DNA of 64,000 nt from CAWCUU01 sp963798855 (GCA_963798855.1 CAWCUU010000003.1:248001-312000), one strand, 5' to 3'. Shown: positions 53,292 to 62,785, counted from the first letter of the stretch. Program-made: numbers and translations. The notes: generated from the sequence alone by a model not told the origin.

Positions 53292-54674
53292 ATGTTCGCG
53301 ACGATCGATCCTTCCACCGGCGAGACGATCAGGGAGTACGAAGCCCACTCCGCCGAGGACGTCGAAACGCGCATCGCCCGAGCCGCGACGACGTTCGCCG
53401 AGCAGCGAAGCACGAGCTTCGCGGAGCGATCCGAGCGGATGCGACGCGCCGCATCCATCCTGGAGCAGGAGAAGGAGCGTTTCGGCCGGATGATGACGCG
53501 CGAGATGGGCAAGCCCCTGGCGGCGGCGATCTCGGAGGCGCAGAAGTGTGCGTGGGCGTGTCGGTACTACGCCGAGCACGCCGAGGCGCAGCTCGCCGAC
53601 CAGGCGGTGGAGACGGACGCCGCGCGCTCGTTCGTGCGCTTCCAGCCACTCGGGCCGGTGCTTGCGATCATGCCGTGGAACTTCCCGTTCTGGCAGGTCT
53701 TCCGCTTCGCGGCCCCCGCGCTGATGGCCGGCAACGTCGGCCTGCTGAAGCACGCCGCCAACGTGCCGGAGTGCGCACTGGCGATCCCCGACATCTTCCG
53801 CCGGGCCGGTTTTCCCGAGGGCGCGTTCCAGGAACTGCTCGTCGAGCACGATGCGATTCCGGCCATTCTCGATGACGCACGCGTGCGGGCCGCGACGCTG
53901 ACGGGCAGCGTGCGCGCGGGAAGCGCGGTCGCGGAGCAGGCGGGCAGGCGCATCAAGAAGACCGTGCTCGAGCTGGGTGGCAGCGACCCGTTCGTCGTGA
54001 TGCCCACCGCCGACCTCGACTCCGCGGTGGAAACGGCCGTGAAGGCGCGCACCATCAACAACGGCCAGTCGTGCATCGCCGCAAAGCGCTTCATCGTCCA
54101 CGCGGACGTCTACGACGACTTCCGCGACGGCTTCGTCCGCCGCATGGAGGCGCTACGGGTCGGTGACCCGATGGACGAGGGCACCGATATCGGTCCAATG
54201 GCGATGGAGCGGCTGCGCGACGACCTGCACGACCAGGTTCGCCGCACGCTGGACGCCGGTGGGACGCTGCTGACCGGGGGCGAGATCCCGGACCGGCGAG
54301 GCTGGTTCTACCCCCCCACCGTGCTCGAGGACATCCCGCAGGATTCGCCGGCGGCCCGCGACGAGCTGTTCGGCCCCGTCGCGTCGCTGTTCCGGGCGAA
54401 CGACCTCGATGATGCGATCCGCATCGCGAACGACAACCGGTTCGGGCTCGGCAGCGCGGCGTGGACCCGCGACGACACCGAGACGGACCGCTTCATCGAC
54501 GAGCTCGACGCCGGCCTCGTTTTCATCAACGGGATGGTCGCGTCCGATCCGCGACTCCCGTTCGGTGGCGTGAAGGAGTCCGGCTACGGGCGCGAGCTGT
54601 CGCCGTTCGGCATCCGCGAGTTCGTGAACATCAAGACGATTTCGATCGCGGCGGGCGATTCTCGCAACGGGTAA
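53292..54674 (+). CDS. NAD(P)+-dependent succinate-semialdehyde-type dehydrogenase
   Basis: 460 residues. ALDH fold with MPWNFPFWQVFRFAAPALMAGN, the general base Glu in LELGGSDPF and the nucleophile Cys in NNGQSCIAAKR. The short N terminus (MFATIDPSTGET) fits the succinate semialdehyde dehydrogenase branch. GGAGG lies nine bases before ATG. A second, partial copy of its 3-prime end lies at 55480-55622. Confidence 0.92.
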   Translation: MFATIDPSTGETIREYEAHSAEDVETRIARAATTFAEQRSTSFAERSERMRRAASILEQEKERFGRMMTREMGKPLAAAISEAQKCAWACRYYAEHAEAQLADQAVETDAARSFVRFQPLGPVLAIMPWNFPFWQVFRFAAPALMAGNVGLLKHAANVPECALAIPDIFRRAGFPEGAFQELLVEHDAIPAILDDARVRAATLTGSVRAGSAVAEQAGRRIKKTVLELGGSDPFVVMPTADLDSAVETAVKARTINNGQSCIAAKRFIVHADVYDDFRDGFVRRMEALRVGDPMDEGTDIGPMAMERLRDDLHDQVRRTLDAGGTLLTGGEIPDRRGWFYPPTVLEDIPQDSPAARDELFGPVASLFRANDLDDAIRIANDNRFGLGSAAWTRDDTETDRFIDELDAGLVFINGMVASDPRLPFGGVKESGYGRELSPFGIREFVNIKTISIAAGDSRNG

Positions 54675-54681
54675 CGCGCCC

Positions 54682-55362
54682 TCACCTCGCGAAGGTCGGA
54701 CGTTTCCGATCGGGCCGGGCGAGGGCGTCGGCGAGCTCGTCGGGCGTGGGGCCGAAGACCGGGATCGCGGGCGACGTCGCCGACTTCCACCACGCATCAC
54801 CCCTCGACAGCCGGCGCACGTCCGACGGCGTAAGGCCCACGACCGCGAACCACGCCCGCTGGATCTGGCCCGCGGGGTCCATCATCGCCTCGAAACGCTC
54901 AACCGCGACCTCCACCGCGTCGTCGGCCGCCACCAGCGCGACCTCCACGTCCGAGTGCGGCTCGTCCTCGCCCCGCGCCACGCCGCCGTACATCCAGACC
55001 GCCAGCGGCTGCGGCGTCAGGTTCTCCGCCGCGTCCGCCAGCGCCGACCGGATCGTCTCGAAGCGCTCGGCCTCCGCGTGGAAGAGTGACGCGATGGGCA
55101 GGTACAAGGGATGGCTCACGTCGGCCTGGTACAGCCGGCTCCGTCCTTCGCCCAGCGCCTTCACCACCTCGCTTTCCGCCAGGTCGGCGACCGCGTTCCG
55201 GATCGTCTGATCGCTCAGCGAGGTACGCCTTGCGAGCTCGGCAACGGTCAGCGGCTCCTCCACGGCGGTCAATTCCCGCAGCACCCGCACGGTACCGGGC
55301 GTGCCAAGCAGCGAGCTTGTGGGAAACCTGAGGAAACTCTCTCGTATCAACGGCTTACGCAT
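54682..55362 (-). CDS. Winged-helix / nucleotidyltransferase fusion protein
   Basis: 226 residues from ATG 55362 (TTG 55386 is an alternative). N-terminal winged helix (ELARRTSLSDQTIRNAVADL) fused to a minimal nucleotidyltransferase fold with YGGVARGEDEPHSDVEVAL; the second acid of the usual DxD is Glu. Such proteins can be antitoxin-like or DNA-damage factors; no HEPN partner gene is beside it. A 32-bp palindrome overlaps its start region. Confidence 0.75.
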   Translation of the reverse strand: MRKPLIRESFLRFPTSSLLGTPGTVRVLRELTAVEEPLTVAELARRTSLSDQTIRNAVADLAESEVVKALGEGRSRLYQADVSHPLYLPIASLFHAEAERFETIRSALADAAENLTPQPLAVWMYGGVARGEDEPHSDVEVALVAADDAVEVAVERFEAMMDPAGQIQRAWFAVVGLTPSDVRRLSRGDAWWKSATSPAIPVFGPTPDELADALARPDRKRPTFAR

Positions 55363-55383
55363 CTCTACGGACTGATCGCTCCA

Positions 55384-55415
55384 CAAGAAAGTTTTGGCTG
55401 TACCAATCTTTCTTG
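55384..55415. promoter_or_regulatory. 32-bp palindromic operator-like site
   Basis: CAAGAAAG (55384-55391) and CTTTCTTG (55408-55415) are perfect inverted arms with TTGG and CCAA nested inside around CTGTA. The site is AT-rich within GC-rich DNA and lies just upstream of the winged-helix protein start. A palindrome of this kind fits a dimeric winged-helix repressor. Confidence 0.6.
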
Positions 55416-55479
55416 GATGATAATGTACCTCTGGCCGGCCGAATGCAACCGGGATCTTGGCTCTGCGGCGCGCTGGTGA

Positions 55480-55622
55480 GCAGGCTTGTGCCGCCTCGCC
55501 TGCCGTTCGTCGGCGGCGTGAAGGAGTCTGACTACGGGCGCGAGCTGTCCCACTTCGACATCCGCGAGTTCGTCAACATCAGGACGGTGTCGGTGGCCGC
55601 GGGCGGCTCGGACAACGAGTAG
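55480..55622 (+). pseudogene. Remnant of a second dehydrogenase gene (3-prime end only)
   Basis: The plus-strand frame ending at TAG 55622 reads PRLPFVGGVKESDYGREL then DIREFVNIRTVSVAAGG, closely matching the last 45 residues of the dehydrogenase at 53292-54674 (SGYGRELSPFGIREFVNI). At DNA level the two are clearly similar but not identical, so it is an old duplication or a remnant of a paralogue. No active-site part remains. Confidence 0.8.
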
Positions 55623-58035
55623 CGTCGGCGCGAGCTCCGCAGGTCTCCCTTACTCCGCGCGCAGCATTCTGCATGGGATCCACGCGCGAACCCTGCCGGG
55701 CCGGCACGGCGACAGCGGCGATCGCGATCAGGGACAGCAGCAGCGCGACCGCCAGATAGGTCAGCGGGTCGGTCGGGGCGGTCTCGTACAGCGCAGCGCG
55801 CAGCAGCCTCGCACCGACGAGCCCGCCTACGAGACCGATCGCGATGCCCGCGCCCGCCATGGCGCCGCCCCGGCGCAGGATCAGGGCAGCGACATCGCGC
55901 GGCCGGCCACCCAACGCGATGCGCACTCCCATCTCGCGGCGGCGCTGCGCGACGAAATGGGCCATGACGCCGTAGATGCCGATCGCGGAGAGCAGCACCG
56001 CCATGGCGCCGAACACGGCCATCACGATGAGCTCGAAGCGCGGTCCTGCGACCGCCTGGCTCAGTCGATCTCCCATCGATTCGACGGTCGGGACCGGAAT
56101 GTCGGCATCGATGCTCCAGATGCGTCGCCGGATCTCCGGCGCGATCGCGCCAGCGGACCTGTCGGTCTTCACCATCAGGGTCATCCACGGCCAGTCGCCG
56201 GCTTCCGGCATGTAGAAGAGGGGCTCCGGCTCCTGCGTCGCGTCGACGTCCTGGACGTCCTCGACCACGCCGATGATCGTCCGCCAGTGGAAGTCGCTCG
56301 TGCCCATTGCGACGCGGTGGCCGAGCGGGTCCGTGTCCGGAAAGAAGGAGCGCGCGAAGCGCCGCGTGACGACGATGACGTCGGCGGCCCCCTCGGCGTA
56401 GTCGGAAGCACGAAGAGTCCGTCCCGACACGAGCGCGACGCCCGCCGCGTCGAAGAAGCCGGGGGTGATCGACCGCCAGCGCGCGAAGCGGGAGAGGCCG
56501 GGTCCGGTGGGGCGTCCCTCCACCGAGAGGCCGACCACGGTGCCCCCTCCGGCGAGCGGAGTGACGTTCGTCGCTCCGGCGGCCTCGACGCCGGGCAGAG
56601 CCCCGATCGCCTCCGTAGCGCGCTCCAGGAAGCGCGCCCGGCGGGTCTCATCGTAGCGTGGCTCCGGCAGCGTGATCGGGACGACGACGACCCCTGCGAC
56701 GTCGATGCCGCGCTGCGCGGACAGCAGCCGTACGAAGCTGGTCGCGAGCAGCGCCGCGCCGATCAGGAGAAGCGTCGCGAGCGCTGTCTCGAGCACGACC
56801 AGCCCGTCCCGCATACCTCCGCCCTCGGGTGTGCTCCGGCCGGCCGTGCCGAGCATCGATGCGATATTCGGCCGGCTCGCCCGGAAGGCGGGGACCAGCC
56901 CCGCGAGCACACCGACGGTCGCGGAGATGGCGACGGAGAACGCGAGAGCGGCGCCATCCACCCGGACGTTCGCCAGGCGAGGCGTACCGCCTGGAAGCAG
57001 TCCCTTGAGGAGCGGCACACCCCACACCGCCACGACCACCCCGACGACGGCTCCGATGGCCGCCAGCACCAGACTCTCCGTGACGAGCTGCCGCACGATG
57101 CGTGGGCGCTCGGCTCCGAGCGCGACCCGTAGGCCCACCTCTGCACGCCTCGCCGTCGCCCGACCGAGCAACAGGCTGGCGACGTTCGCGCACGCCAGCA
57201 GCAGCAGCAGCCCCACCCCACCGCAGAGGGTCAGGATCGTACGGCGCGCGGCCGGCCCGACGACCGCCTCCATGAGCGGGGCGACGCGCACGCCCCAGCC
57301 GCCGTTCGAATCCGGATGCAGCCGCCCGAGTCGCTCGGCGACGGAGGCGAGCTCCTGCGCCACCGCCGCCCGCGTGGAATTCGGCGCCAGGCGGCCGATC
57401 ATCTGCAACGAATGGTCGTCTCGGCCCCAGGAAGGATCGTCGTGCAAGGGCACCCATGCCTCGGGCTCGCCGGGCGGGTGGAAGTCGGGGCCCATGACTC
57501 CGACGACCGTATAGGCTTCACCATTCAGCCTCACGGTCCGCCCCACCATCGCTCGATCGGCGCCGAACCGGTCCACCCAGACGCGGTGCCCGAGCACGAC
57601 CTCGCGCGCGCCCGCGCGCGTCTCCTCCACCGTGGGCACGCGCCCGAGCGCGGCCGAGGCACCGAGCACGCGGAAGTAGTCCGCCGAGACCGCCTGCGCC
57701 GGCAAACGCTGCGGCTCACCGCTCCCCGTGAGGCTCATGTACCGCTCGTCGGCCGCAGCGAGCCCCCCGAGCAGTCGGGTCTCCGCGTGGAAGTCCCGGA
57801 AGTTCGGCAGCGATGCGGGGAAGTCCGCGCCATCCGGCGTCCGCTCCCAGATCTGCACGAGCCGGTCCGGCTCCGGGTACGGCAGGGGACGCAGCAGCAC
57901 GGCGTTCAGCACGCTGAAGATCGCCACGGTCGCGCCGATCCCGAGGGCGAAGGTGGCGACCGCCAGCGCCGTGAAGCCGGGGCTGCGGCGGAAGCCGCGA
58001 AGCGCATAACGTAGGTCCTGGAGCACCGCGTCCAC
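55579..58035 (-). CDS. ADOP/MacB-like ABC permease, frameshifted in its last codons
   Basis: 818 residues from GTG 58035 (GGGAGGGGAT upstream). Typical ADOP layout: N-terminal motif DLRYALRGFRRSPGFTALAV, a periplasmic MacB domain, a four-helix FtsX core, then a second MacB-FtsX half. The last codons should read DPMQMLRAE stop; an extra T at 55667-55668 (plus strand) puts MLRAE-TAA (55652-55650) out of frame and the reading frame runs on 24 codons into the dehydrogenase remnant on the other strand. Its ABC ATPase partner is not in the window. Confidence 0.85.
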   Translation of the reverse strand: MDAVLQDLRYALRGFRRSPGFTALAVATFALGIGATVAIFSVLNAVLLRPLPYPEPDRLVQIWERTPDGADFPASLPNFRDFHAETRLLGGLAAADERYMSLTGSGEPQRLPAQAVSADYFRVLGASAALGRVPTVEETRAGAREVVLGHRVWVDRFGADRAMVGRTVRLNGEAYTVVGVMGPDFHPPGEPEAWVPLHDDPSWGRDDHSLQMIGRLAPNSTRAAVAQELASVAERLGRLHPDSNGGWGVRVAPLMEAVVGPAARRTILTLCGGVGLLLLLACANVASLLLGRATARRAEVGLRVALGAERPRIVRQLVTESLVLAAIGAVVGVVVAVWGVPLLKGLLPGGTPRLANVRVDGAALAFSVAISATVGVLAGLVPAFRASRPNIASMLGTAGRSTPEGGGMRDGLVVLETALATLLLIGAALLATSFVRLLSAQRGIDVAGVVVVPITLPEPRYDETRRARFLERATEAIGALPGVEAAGATNVTPLAGGGTVVGLSVEGRPTGPGLSRFARWRSITPGFFDAAGVALVSGRTLRASDYAEGAADVIVVTRRFARSFFPDTDPLGHRVAMGTSDFHWRTIIGVVEDVQDVDATQEPEPLFYMPEAGDWPWMTLMVKTDRSAGAIAPEIRRRIWSIDADIPVPTVESMGDRLSQAVAGPRFELIVMAVFGAMAVLLSAIGIYGVMAHFVAQRRREMGVRIALGGRPRDVAALILRRGGAMAGAGIAIGLVGGLVGARLLRAALYETAPTDPLTYLAVALLLSLIAIAAVAVPARQGSRVDPMQNAARGVRETCGARADATRCPSRPRPPTPS

Positions 58036-58399
58036 ATCCCCTCCCGATCGCGGGTGTCTGCAGCCACGCACGGACGCGGGCGAATGGAAGATGCATTCCA
58101 GGCGGACGCTGTTCCCGTGCAATCCCATAGGTCGAAAGGACTTCCCGGCAGGCGCCCTTCACCACGAGGGGGACCGGGTCGTCCGCTAGCGGGATATCCG
58201 ATCCCGCAGCCGGACAGATCAGAGCTCGAGACGACGGCGAGGAGCTCGCGTACGCCGGCGACCTGTCCGCAGCTCGCCGCGCCGCCGGCTCGGCCCGAGC
58301 CGTCGCCTTTCCTCCATGGGGCGCGCGGCCTATGCTACCGGTCCGCGCGGAGCCGGCGGCGAACCGGCCCGAACCGTCGGACCCCGCCAGGATGGAGCC
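58036..58399. other. Divergent intergenic region without a recognised gene
   Basis: 364 bases between the ADOP permease gene and the M49-like peptidase gene. TATGCT at 58331-58336 with TTTCCT 17 bases upstream is a weak promoter for the peptidase. No conserved RNA or small gene was seen. Confidence 0.4.
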
Positions 58400-60136
58400 A
58401 TGCGTCACCATCGAACGATCCACCTCGTCGCGGCCGCGCTGCTCCTGTCCGCGTGCGCCGCGGATTCCGACCGCGATGCCGACTCGCAGGGGGGACCGGT
58501 GCCCATGCTCGTCGACAGCATCACCCCCGCCGCCATGAAGGCGAGGGTCGAGCAGTTCGCGCCCGCCACGATCGAGGTCGATGCGCCGGCGCTTCAGGCG
58601 TGGGAGAAGCAGGTGCTCGCTCTGCTGACGCGAGCCTCCTCCGTGCTGCACGATGTCTTCGAGCTGCAGGTCTCGCCGCAAAACCCGCAGTGGCGCGGCC
58701 AGCTCGCATACGAGCAGGGCGACGGCAAGGACGCTGCTCTGGAGTACTTCGAAATCATGGTCGGTCCATGGGACCGGCTGCGTGACGACGAGCCGTTCCT
58801 CGAGGTCGGACCGAAGCCGCCCGGAGCGGGCTTCTATCCGGGGGACCTGACCCGTCAGGAGCTGGAGGAGTGGCTGAACCAGCATCCGGAGGACCGGGAG
58901 AACTTCACGAGCCCCTTCACGGTAGTGCGGCGCGAGATGGGAAAGCTCGTCTCGATCCCGTACTCACAGGAGTACCGCGAGGCGCTGACGCGCGCCGCGG
59001 ACCTCATGCATCAGGCGGCGGGCATCGCTCGCGGCCACAATGCCTCGCTCGCCGACTTCCTCGACACCCGCGCGGACGCGTTCCTCTCGGACGACTACTA
59101 CAAGAGCGATGTCGCGTGGATGGACATCGCCGCAAGCCGCATCGAGCCGACGATCGGACCCTACGAGGTGTACGAGGACAAGCTGATGGGCTACAAGGCG
59201 GCGTTCGAGAGCTTCATCACGGTGGCCGACTCCGCGGCGAGCGCCGAGCTGGACGAGCTGAAGAGCCACCTGCGCGAGCTCGAGGGCAGCCTCCCCATCG
59301 AGGACCGCTACAAGAACCTGGACCGCGGCTTCGAGAGTCCGATCCGCGTCGTCGATGTCGCGTACACGGCGGGTGACGCCCGCCGCGGCGTGCAGACGAT
59401 CGCCTTCAACCTCCCGAACGACGAGCGCGTCCGGAAGGAGAAGGGCTCGAAGAAGGTCATGCTGCGCAACGTCTCACGCGCGAAGTTCGACAAGATGCTG
59501 CTGCCCATCGCGCGGGACGTGCTGGATCCCGGGCTGGTCGAGCGGATCGACTTCAAGCCCTGGTTCACGAACGTGCTGATGCACGAGCTCGCGCACGGGC
59601 TGGGCCCCGGCTTCATTGAGGTGGGCGGTCAGCGGATGACCGTGAACCAGGCGCTGAAGGAGCAGTATTCGAGCATCGAGGAGGCGAAGGCGGACGTGAC
59701 GGGGCTGCACAACATGTCCGTGCTCGCAGGGCGCGGCTTCTACGATGAGGACTTCGTTCAGCGCGCCTACATCGGCCACCTGGCCGACATGTTCCGGGCG
59801 GTGCGCTTCGGTACCTCGGAGGCGCACGGCCAGGCGAACCTGCTTCAGTTCAACTACCTGTGGGACAAGGGCGCGATCCGCTACGACTCGACGACCCAGC
59901 GCTTCAGCGCCGATCCAGCGACGCTCGCGCGAGCGAACCGGGAGCTGGCGCACGACCTGCTGACTCTAGAGGCGCTGGGCTCCTATCAGGGTGCGGTGGA
60001 CCTGTTGAAGAAGTATGGGACGACAATGCGTCCCGAGATGAGCGCGGCGCTGGCGCGGCTGAAAGATGTGCCGGTAGACATCCGGCCCGTCTATCCAGCC
60101 GCGGACAGCGTCGACACCTGGGCGGGAGCGCGCTGA
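58400..60136 (+). CDS. Exported zinc metallopeptidase, M49 (dipeptidyl-peptidase III)-like
   Basis: 578 residues. Lipobox LLLSAC, so an exported lipoprotein. Zinc motif HELAHGLG followed 50 residues later by EEAKADVTGLHNM (M49 usually HELLGH and EECRAE). The fold also fits the NUDIX-linked DPP3 relatives. It would cleave dipeptides from peptide N termini in the periplasm. GGAG precedes ATG 58400. Ends two bases before the convergent EF-G-like gene. Confidence 0.78.
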   Translation: MRHHRTIHLVAAALLLSACAADSDRDADSQGGPVPMLVDSITPAAMKARVEQFAPATIEVDAPALQAWEKQVLALLTRASSVLHDVFELQVSPQNPQWRGQLAYEQGDGKDAALEYFEIMVGPWDRLRDDEPFLEVGPKPPGAGFYPGDLTRQELEEWLNQHPEDRENFTSPFTVVRREMGKLVSIPYSQEYREALTRAADLMHQAAGIARGHNASLADFLDTRADAFLSDDYYKSDVAWMDIAASRIEPTIGPYEVYEDKLMGYKAAFESFITVADSAASAELDELKSHLRELEGSLPIEDRYKNLDRGFESPIRVVDVAYTAGDARRGVQTIAFNLPNDERVRKEKGSKKVMLRNVSRAKFDKMLLPIARDVLDPGLVERIDFKPWFTNVLMHELAHGLGPGFIEVGGQRMTVNQALKEQYSSIEEAKADVTGLHNMSVLAGRGFYDEDFVQRAYIGHLADMFRAVRFGTSEAHGQANLLQFNYLWDKGAIRYDSTTQRFSADPATLARANRELAHDLLTLEALGSYQGAVDLLKKYGTTMRPEMSAALARLKDVPVDIRPVYPAADSVDTWAGAR

Positions 60137-60138
60137 CG

Positions 60139-62244
60139 CTACGCGCTGGCCTCCGCTCCTTCCGCGGTCGCGGACCCGATGATCTTCTCCGCGACGTGGG
60201 ACGGCACCTCCTCGTAGCCACTGTACTTGCGGCTGTGGAACGCGCGGCCCTGTGTGAGCGAGCGCAGGGTCGTCGCGTACTTGTACAACTCGGCCTGCGG
60301 CACCATCGCCCGGATGCGCGTCTTTCGCCCCTCCGGCATCATGCCGAGGATCTTGCCCCGCCTCTGGTTCAGGTCGCCGATGATGTCGCCCATGTACTCC
60401 TCGGGCGTGACCACCTCGATCTCCATGACCGGCTCGAGCAGCACGGGCCCAGCCTGCGCCGCGACTCGCCGGAACGCCATTGAGCCGGCCATCTGGAATG
60501 CGATGTCGCTCGAGTCCACGCTGTGGTACGAGCCGTCGTAGCATTCGGCGATGAAATCCACCATCGGATATCCCGCGAGAACGCCGCGCGAGGCGGCCTC
60601 CTGTATGCCCTTGTCCACCGACGGGATGTACTTCCCGGGGATCACCCCGCCCACGATCGAGTCCACGAACTCGTAGCCCGAGTCGCGCGCGGCGGGGCGC
60701 AGCCGGACCCAGCAATCGCCGAACTGGCCGTGCCCACCGCTCTGCTTCTTGTGCTTCCCCTGCCCTTCCGCGGTCCGGCGGATCGTCTCGCGATAGGGGA
60801 TGCGCGGCTCCTCCGTGCGAGCATTGACGCCGAACTTGCGCCGCAGCTTCTCCAGCTGCACGTCCAGGTGCATCTCGCCCAGTCCACGCATGATGGTCTG
60901 CTTCAGCTCGGGCTCGTAGCCGTAGTGGAAGGTGGGGTCTTCCTCGTGCAGCTTCGCGAGCCCCGTCCCGATCTTGTCCTCGTCGGTGCGCGAGACGCCG
61001 TGCACCGCCATCGCGATGTCGGGCTCGGGAAACGCGATCGGCTCCACGACGAGCGGGCGGCTGGAGTGGCAGAGCGTGTCGTTCGTGTGCGTGTTGCGCA
61101 GCTTCGCGACGACGCCAATGTCGCCCGCGTGCAGCCGGTCCACCTCGATGCGCTCCTTGCCGAGTGGCACGGCGAGGTGGGCCAGCTTTTCCGTCGCGTT
61201 GCGGGTCGAATTCTGGACCTCCTCACCGTTCGCGACCGAGCCGCTGTAGATGCGGAAGTAGGTGAGCTCGCCGACATGCGGCTCCGACGACGTCTTGAAG
61301 ATGAGCGCCGCGAACGGATGCTCGTCGTCCGGCTCCAGTTGGACCGTCTCCTTGATCCCGGGCCGCACGATCGTCTCCGGCCGAGCTTCCGCCGGGCTCG
61401 GCAGAAGCTCGCAAAGCTTCGACAGCAACGCGCGGGTGCCCCACGTCTTCTGCGGGGCGCCGCAGAAGAGTGGGAACATCTCCCCTCTGAGCATCGCCTT
61501 GTGCATCGCGCGGATTGCCTGATCGCGATCGATCTCGCCACCCTCCAGGTACTTCTCCAGCAGGCTGTCGTCCGTGGTCGCGATCGTCTCGAGCAGCTCC
61601 GTCCGCCAGCTCTCGTACTTGTTCCGCTTCTCCTCCGGGATGTCCGTCTCCTCGTACTCGCCCTTCAAGGTGCCGGGCTTGTAGACGTGCGCGCGACCGC
61701 TGAACAGGTTGATGATGCCGTGGAAGTCGTCACCCGACCCGATCGGAATCTCTACCGGTACGACCTTCGGCGTGAGATGCGCCTTGATATCCTCGTAGAC
61801 CCGGTCGAAGTCGGCGTGCTCCTTGTCCATCATCGAAACGAAAAAAAGTCTGGGAACCTCGCGCGCCGCGCAGTATTCCCAGACTTTTTCCGTGCCGACC
61901 TCGACGCCGTGGGTGGCGCCGAGGACGATTACAGCCCCATCGGCAACCCTCGTCGCCGCGAGAGCCTCTCCCGTGAAGTCGAGGTAGCCCGGCGTGTCCA
62001 GCAGATTGATCTTGCAATCCTGCCACTCCGTGAACGCTGGGGCGAGCTGCATCGAGATGCCGTGCGCGACCTCTTCCTCCGTGTACATCGTCAGGGCGGT
62101 ACCGTCTTCCACATTGCCGTGACGATGGCCCGTGCCACCGACGAATGCGAGCGCATCCACGAGCGTGGTCTTTCCCGATCCGCCATGTCCGAGGAAGACC
62201 ACGTTGCGGATGCTTTCGGTTCGATATTCCCTGGCTGAGGCCAT
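60139..62244 (-). CDS. Elongation factor G-like translational GTPase
   Basis: 701 residues. GTPase domain with GHGGSGKTTLVDAL (P-loop), DTPGYLDFTGEA (G3), and SMMDKEHADFDRV in place of the usual NKxD G4 motif; domains II to V follow with GQGKHKKQSGGHGQFG and ESVDKG-like SVDKGIQEAA. This is the EF-G2-type branch, not the housekeeping fusA; its role, perhaps ribosome recycling or stress, is unknown. GGAGG six bases before ATG 62244. A TTGACA promoter lies upstream. Confidence 0.88.
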   Translation of the reverse strand: MASAREYRTESIRNVVFLGHGGSGKTTLVDALAFVGGTGHRHGNVEDGTALTMYTEEEVAHGISMQLAPAFTEWQDCKINLLDTPGYLDFTGEALAATRVADGAVIVLGATHGVEVGTEKVWEYCAAREVPRLFFVSMMDKEHADFDRVYEDIKAHLTPKVVPVEIPIGSGDDFHGIINLFSGRAHVYKPGTLKGEYEETDIPEEKRNKYESWRTELLETIATTDDSLLEKYLEGGEIDRDQAIRAMHKAMLRGEMFPLFCGAPQKTWGTRALLSKLCELLPSPAEARPETIVRPGIKETVQLEPDDEHPFAALIFKTSSEPHVGELTYFRIYSGSVANGEEVQNSTRNATEKLAHLAVPLGKERIEVDRLHAGDIGVVAKLRNTHTNDTLCHSSRPLVVEPIAFPEPDIAMAVHGVSRTDEDKIGTGLAKLHEEDPTFHYGYEPELKQTIMRGLGEMHLDVQLEKLRRKFGVNARTEEPRIPYRETIRRTAEGQGKHKKQSGGHGQFGDCWVRLRPAARDSGYEFVDSIVGGVIPGKYIPSVDKGIQEAASRGVLAGYPMVDFIAECYDGSYHSVDSSDIAFQMAGSMAFRRVAAQAGPVLLEPVMEIEVVTPEEYMGDIIGDLNQRRGKILGMMPEGRKTRIRAMVPQAELYKYATTLRSLTQGRAFHSRKYSGYEEVPSHVAEKIIGSATAEGAEASA

Positions 62245-62288
62245 TCTTCCTCCTCGGGGGTGATCGTGAGGGGGTGCGGGGGACCGGG

Positions 62289-62318
62289 AACGTATGCGGA
62301 GTCCCGGAAAGCTGTCAA
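62289..62318 (-). promoter_or_regulatory. Sigma-70-like promoter for the EF-G-like gene
   Basis: On the minus strand: TTGACA (62318-62313), 16-18 bases, then CATACG/TACGTT (62296-62289). 45 bases before the gene start. Confidence 0.5.
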
Positions 62319-62401
62319 GAATCCCCGCCGGCAACGCTCCCCTCCGAACTCGCCGACGCGTGAGGCAACTTGAAAGCGACCCGGCCGGACTCGTCGAACG
62401 G

Positions 62402-62785
62402 TCACTGCGTCCGTACGTCAATGATCCCGCCGGTGTAGCCCGTCCCGTAGCGCGTCGTCGCGTCCGCCGGCTCGATGAAGACAATGCTGCGCACGTCGGT
62501 CGCGGTGATGTCGCGCAGCGAAGGAGGCAGCCCGTAGCGGTTGCCGTTGAGGAAGATCACGGGGTATTCCTGCTGGCCGCTTCGGACCGAGCTCAGGCCT
62601 CGCGAGCGGAGCCAGGTCGGGCGCAGCCGCTCGACGGCTTCATACGCCGTTCGCACCTGGGCCGCGGTGATCTCATTGGCAGTGATCGCCGCGCGGCTGC
62701 TCCGAGCGCTCGAGCCGCTCCCTGCGCTGGCGCAAGCGGCGAGGACGAACAGTCCAAGGACGAGCGAGGCGTGGGCTCTGCGCAT
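62402..62785 (-). CDS. TonB-receptor-plug-like small lipoprotein
   Basis: 127 residues. Lipobox VLAAC. After a Ser-rich linker comes a plug-like segment: ITANEITAAQVRTAYEAVE, LNGNRYGLPPSLRDI, VRSIVFIEPADATTRYGTG and GGIIDVRTQ. It resembles the plug of TonB-dependent receptors without the barrel; such short proteins are common in Gemmatimonadota. GGGAGG before ATG. Confidence 0.75.
   Translation of the reverse strand: MRRAHASLVLGLFVLAACASAGSGSSARSSRAAITANEITAAQVRTAYEAVERLRPTWLRSRGLSSVRSGQQEYPVIFLNGNRYGLPPSLRDITATDVRSIVFIEPADATTRYGTGYTGGIIDVRTQ

Noticed and set aside
58355..58380. Third SOS-like box upstream of the M49 peptidase (GAAC..GAAC)
   Set aside because: Spacing is six, not seven, and no damage-repair gene follows.
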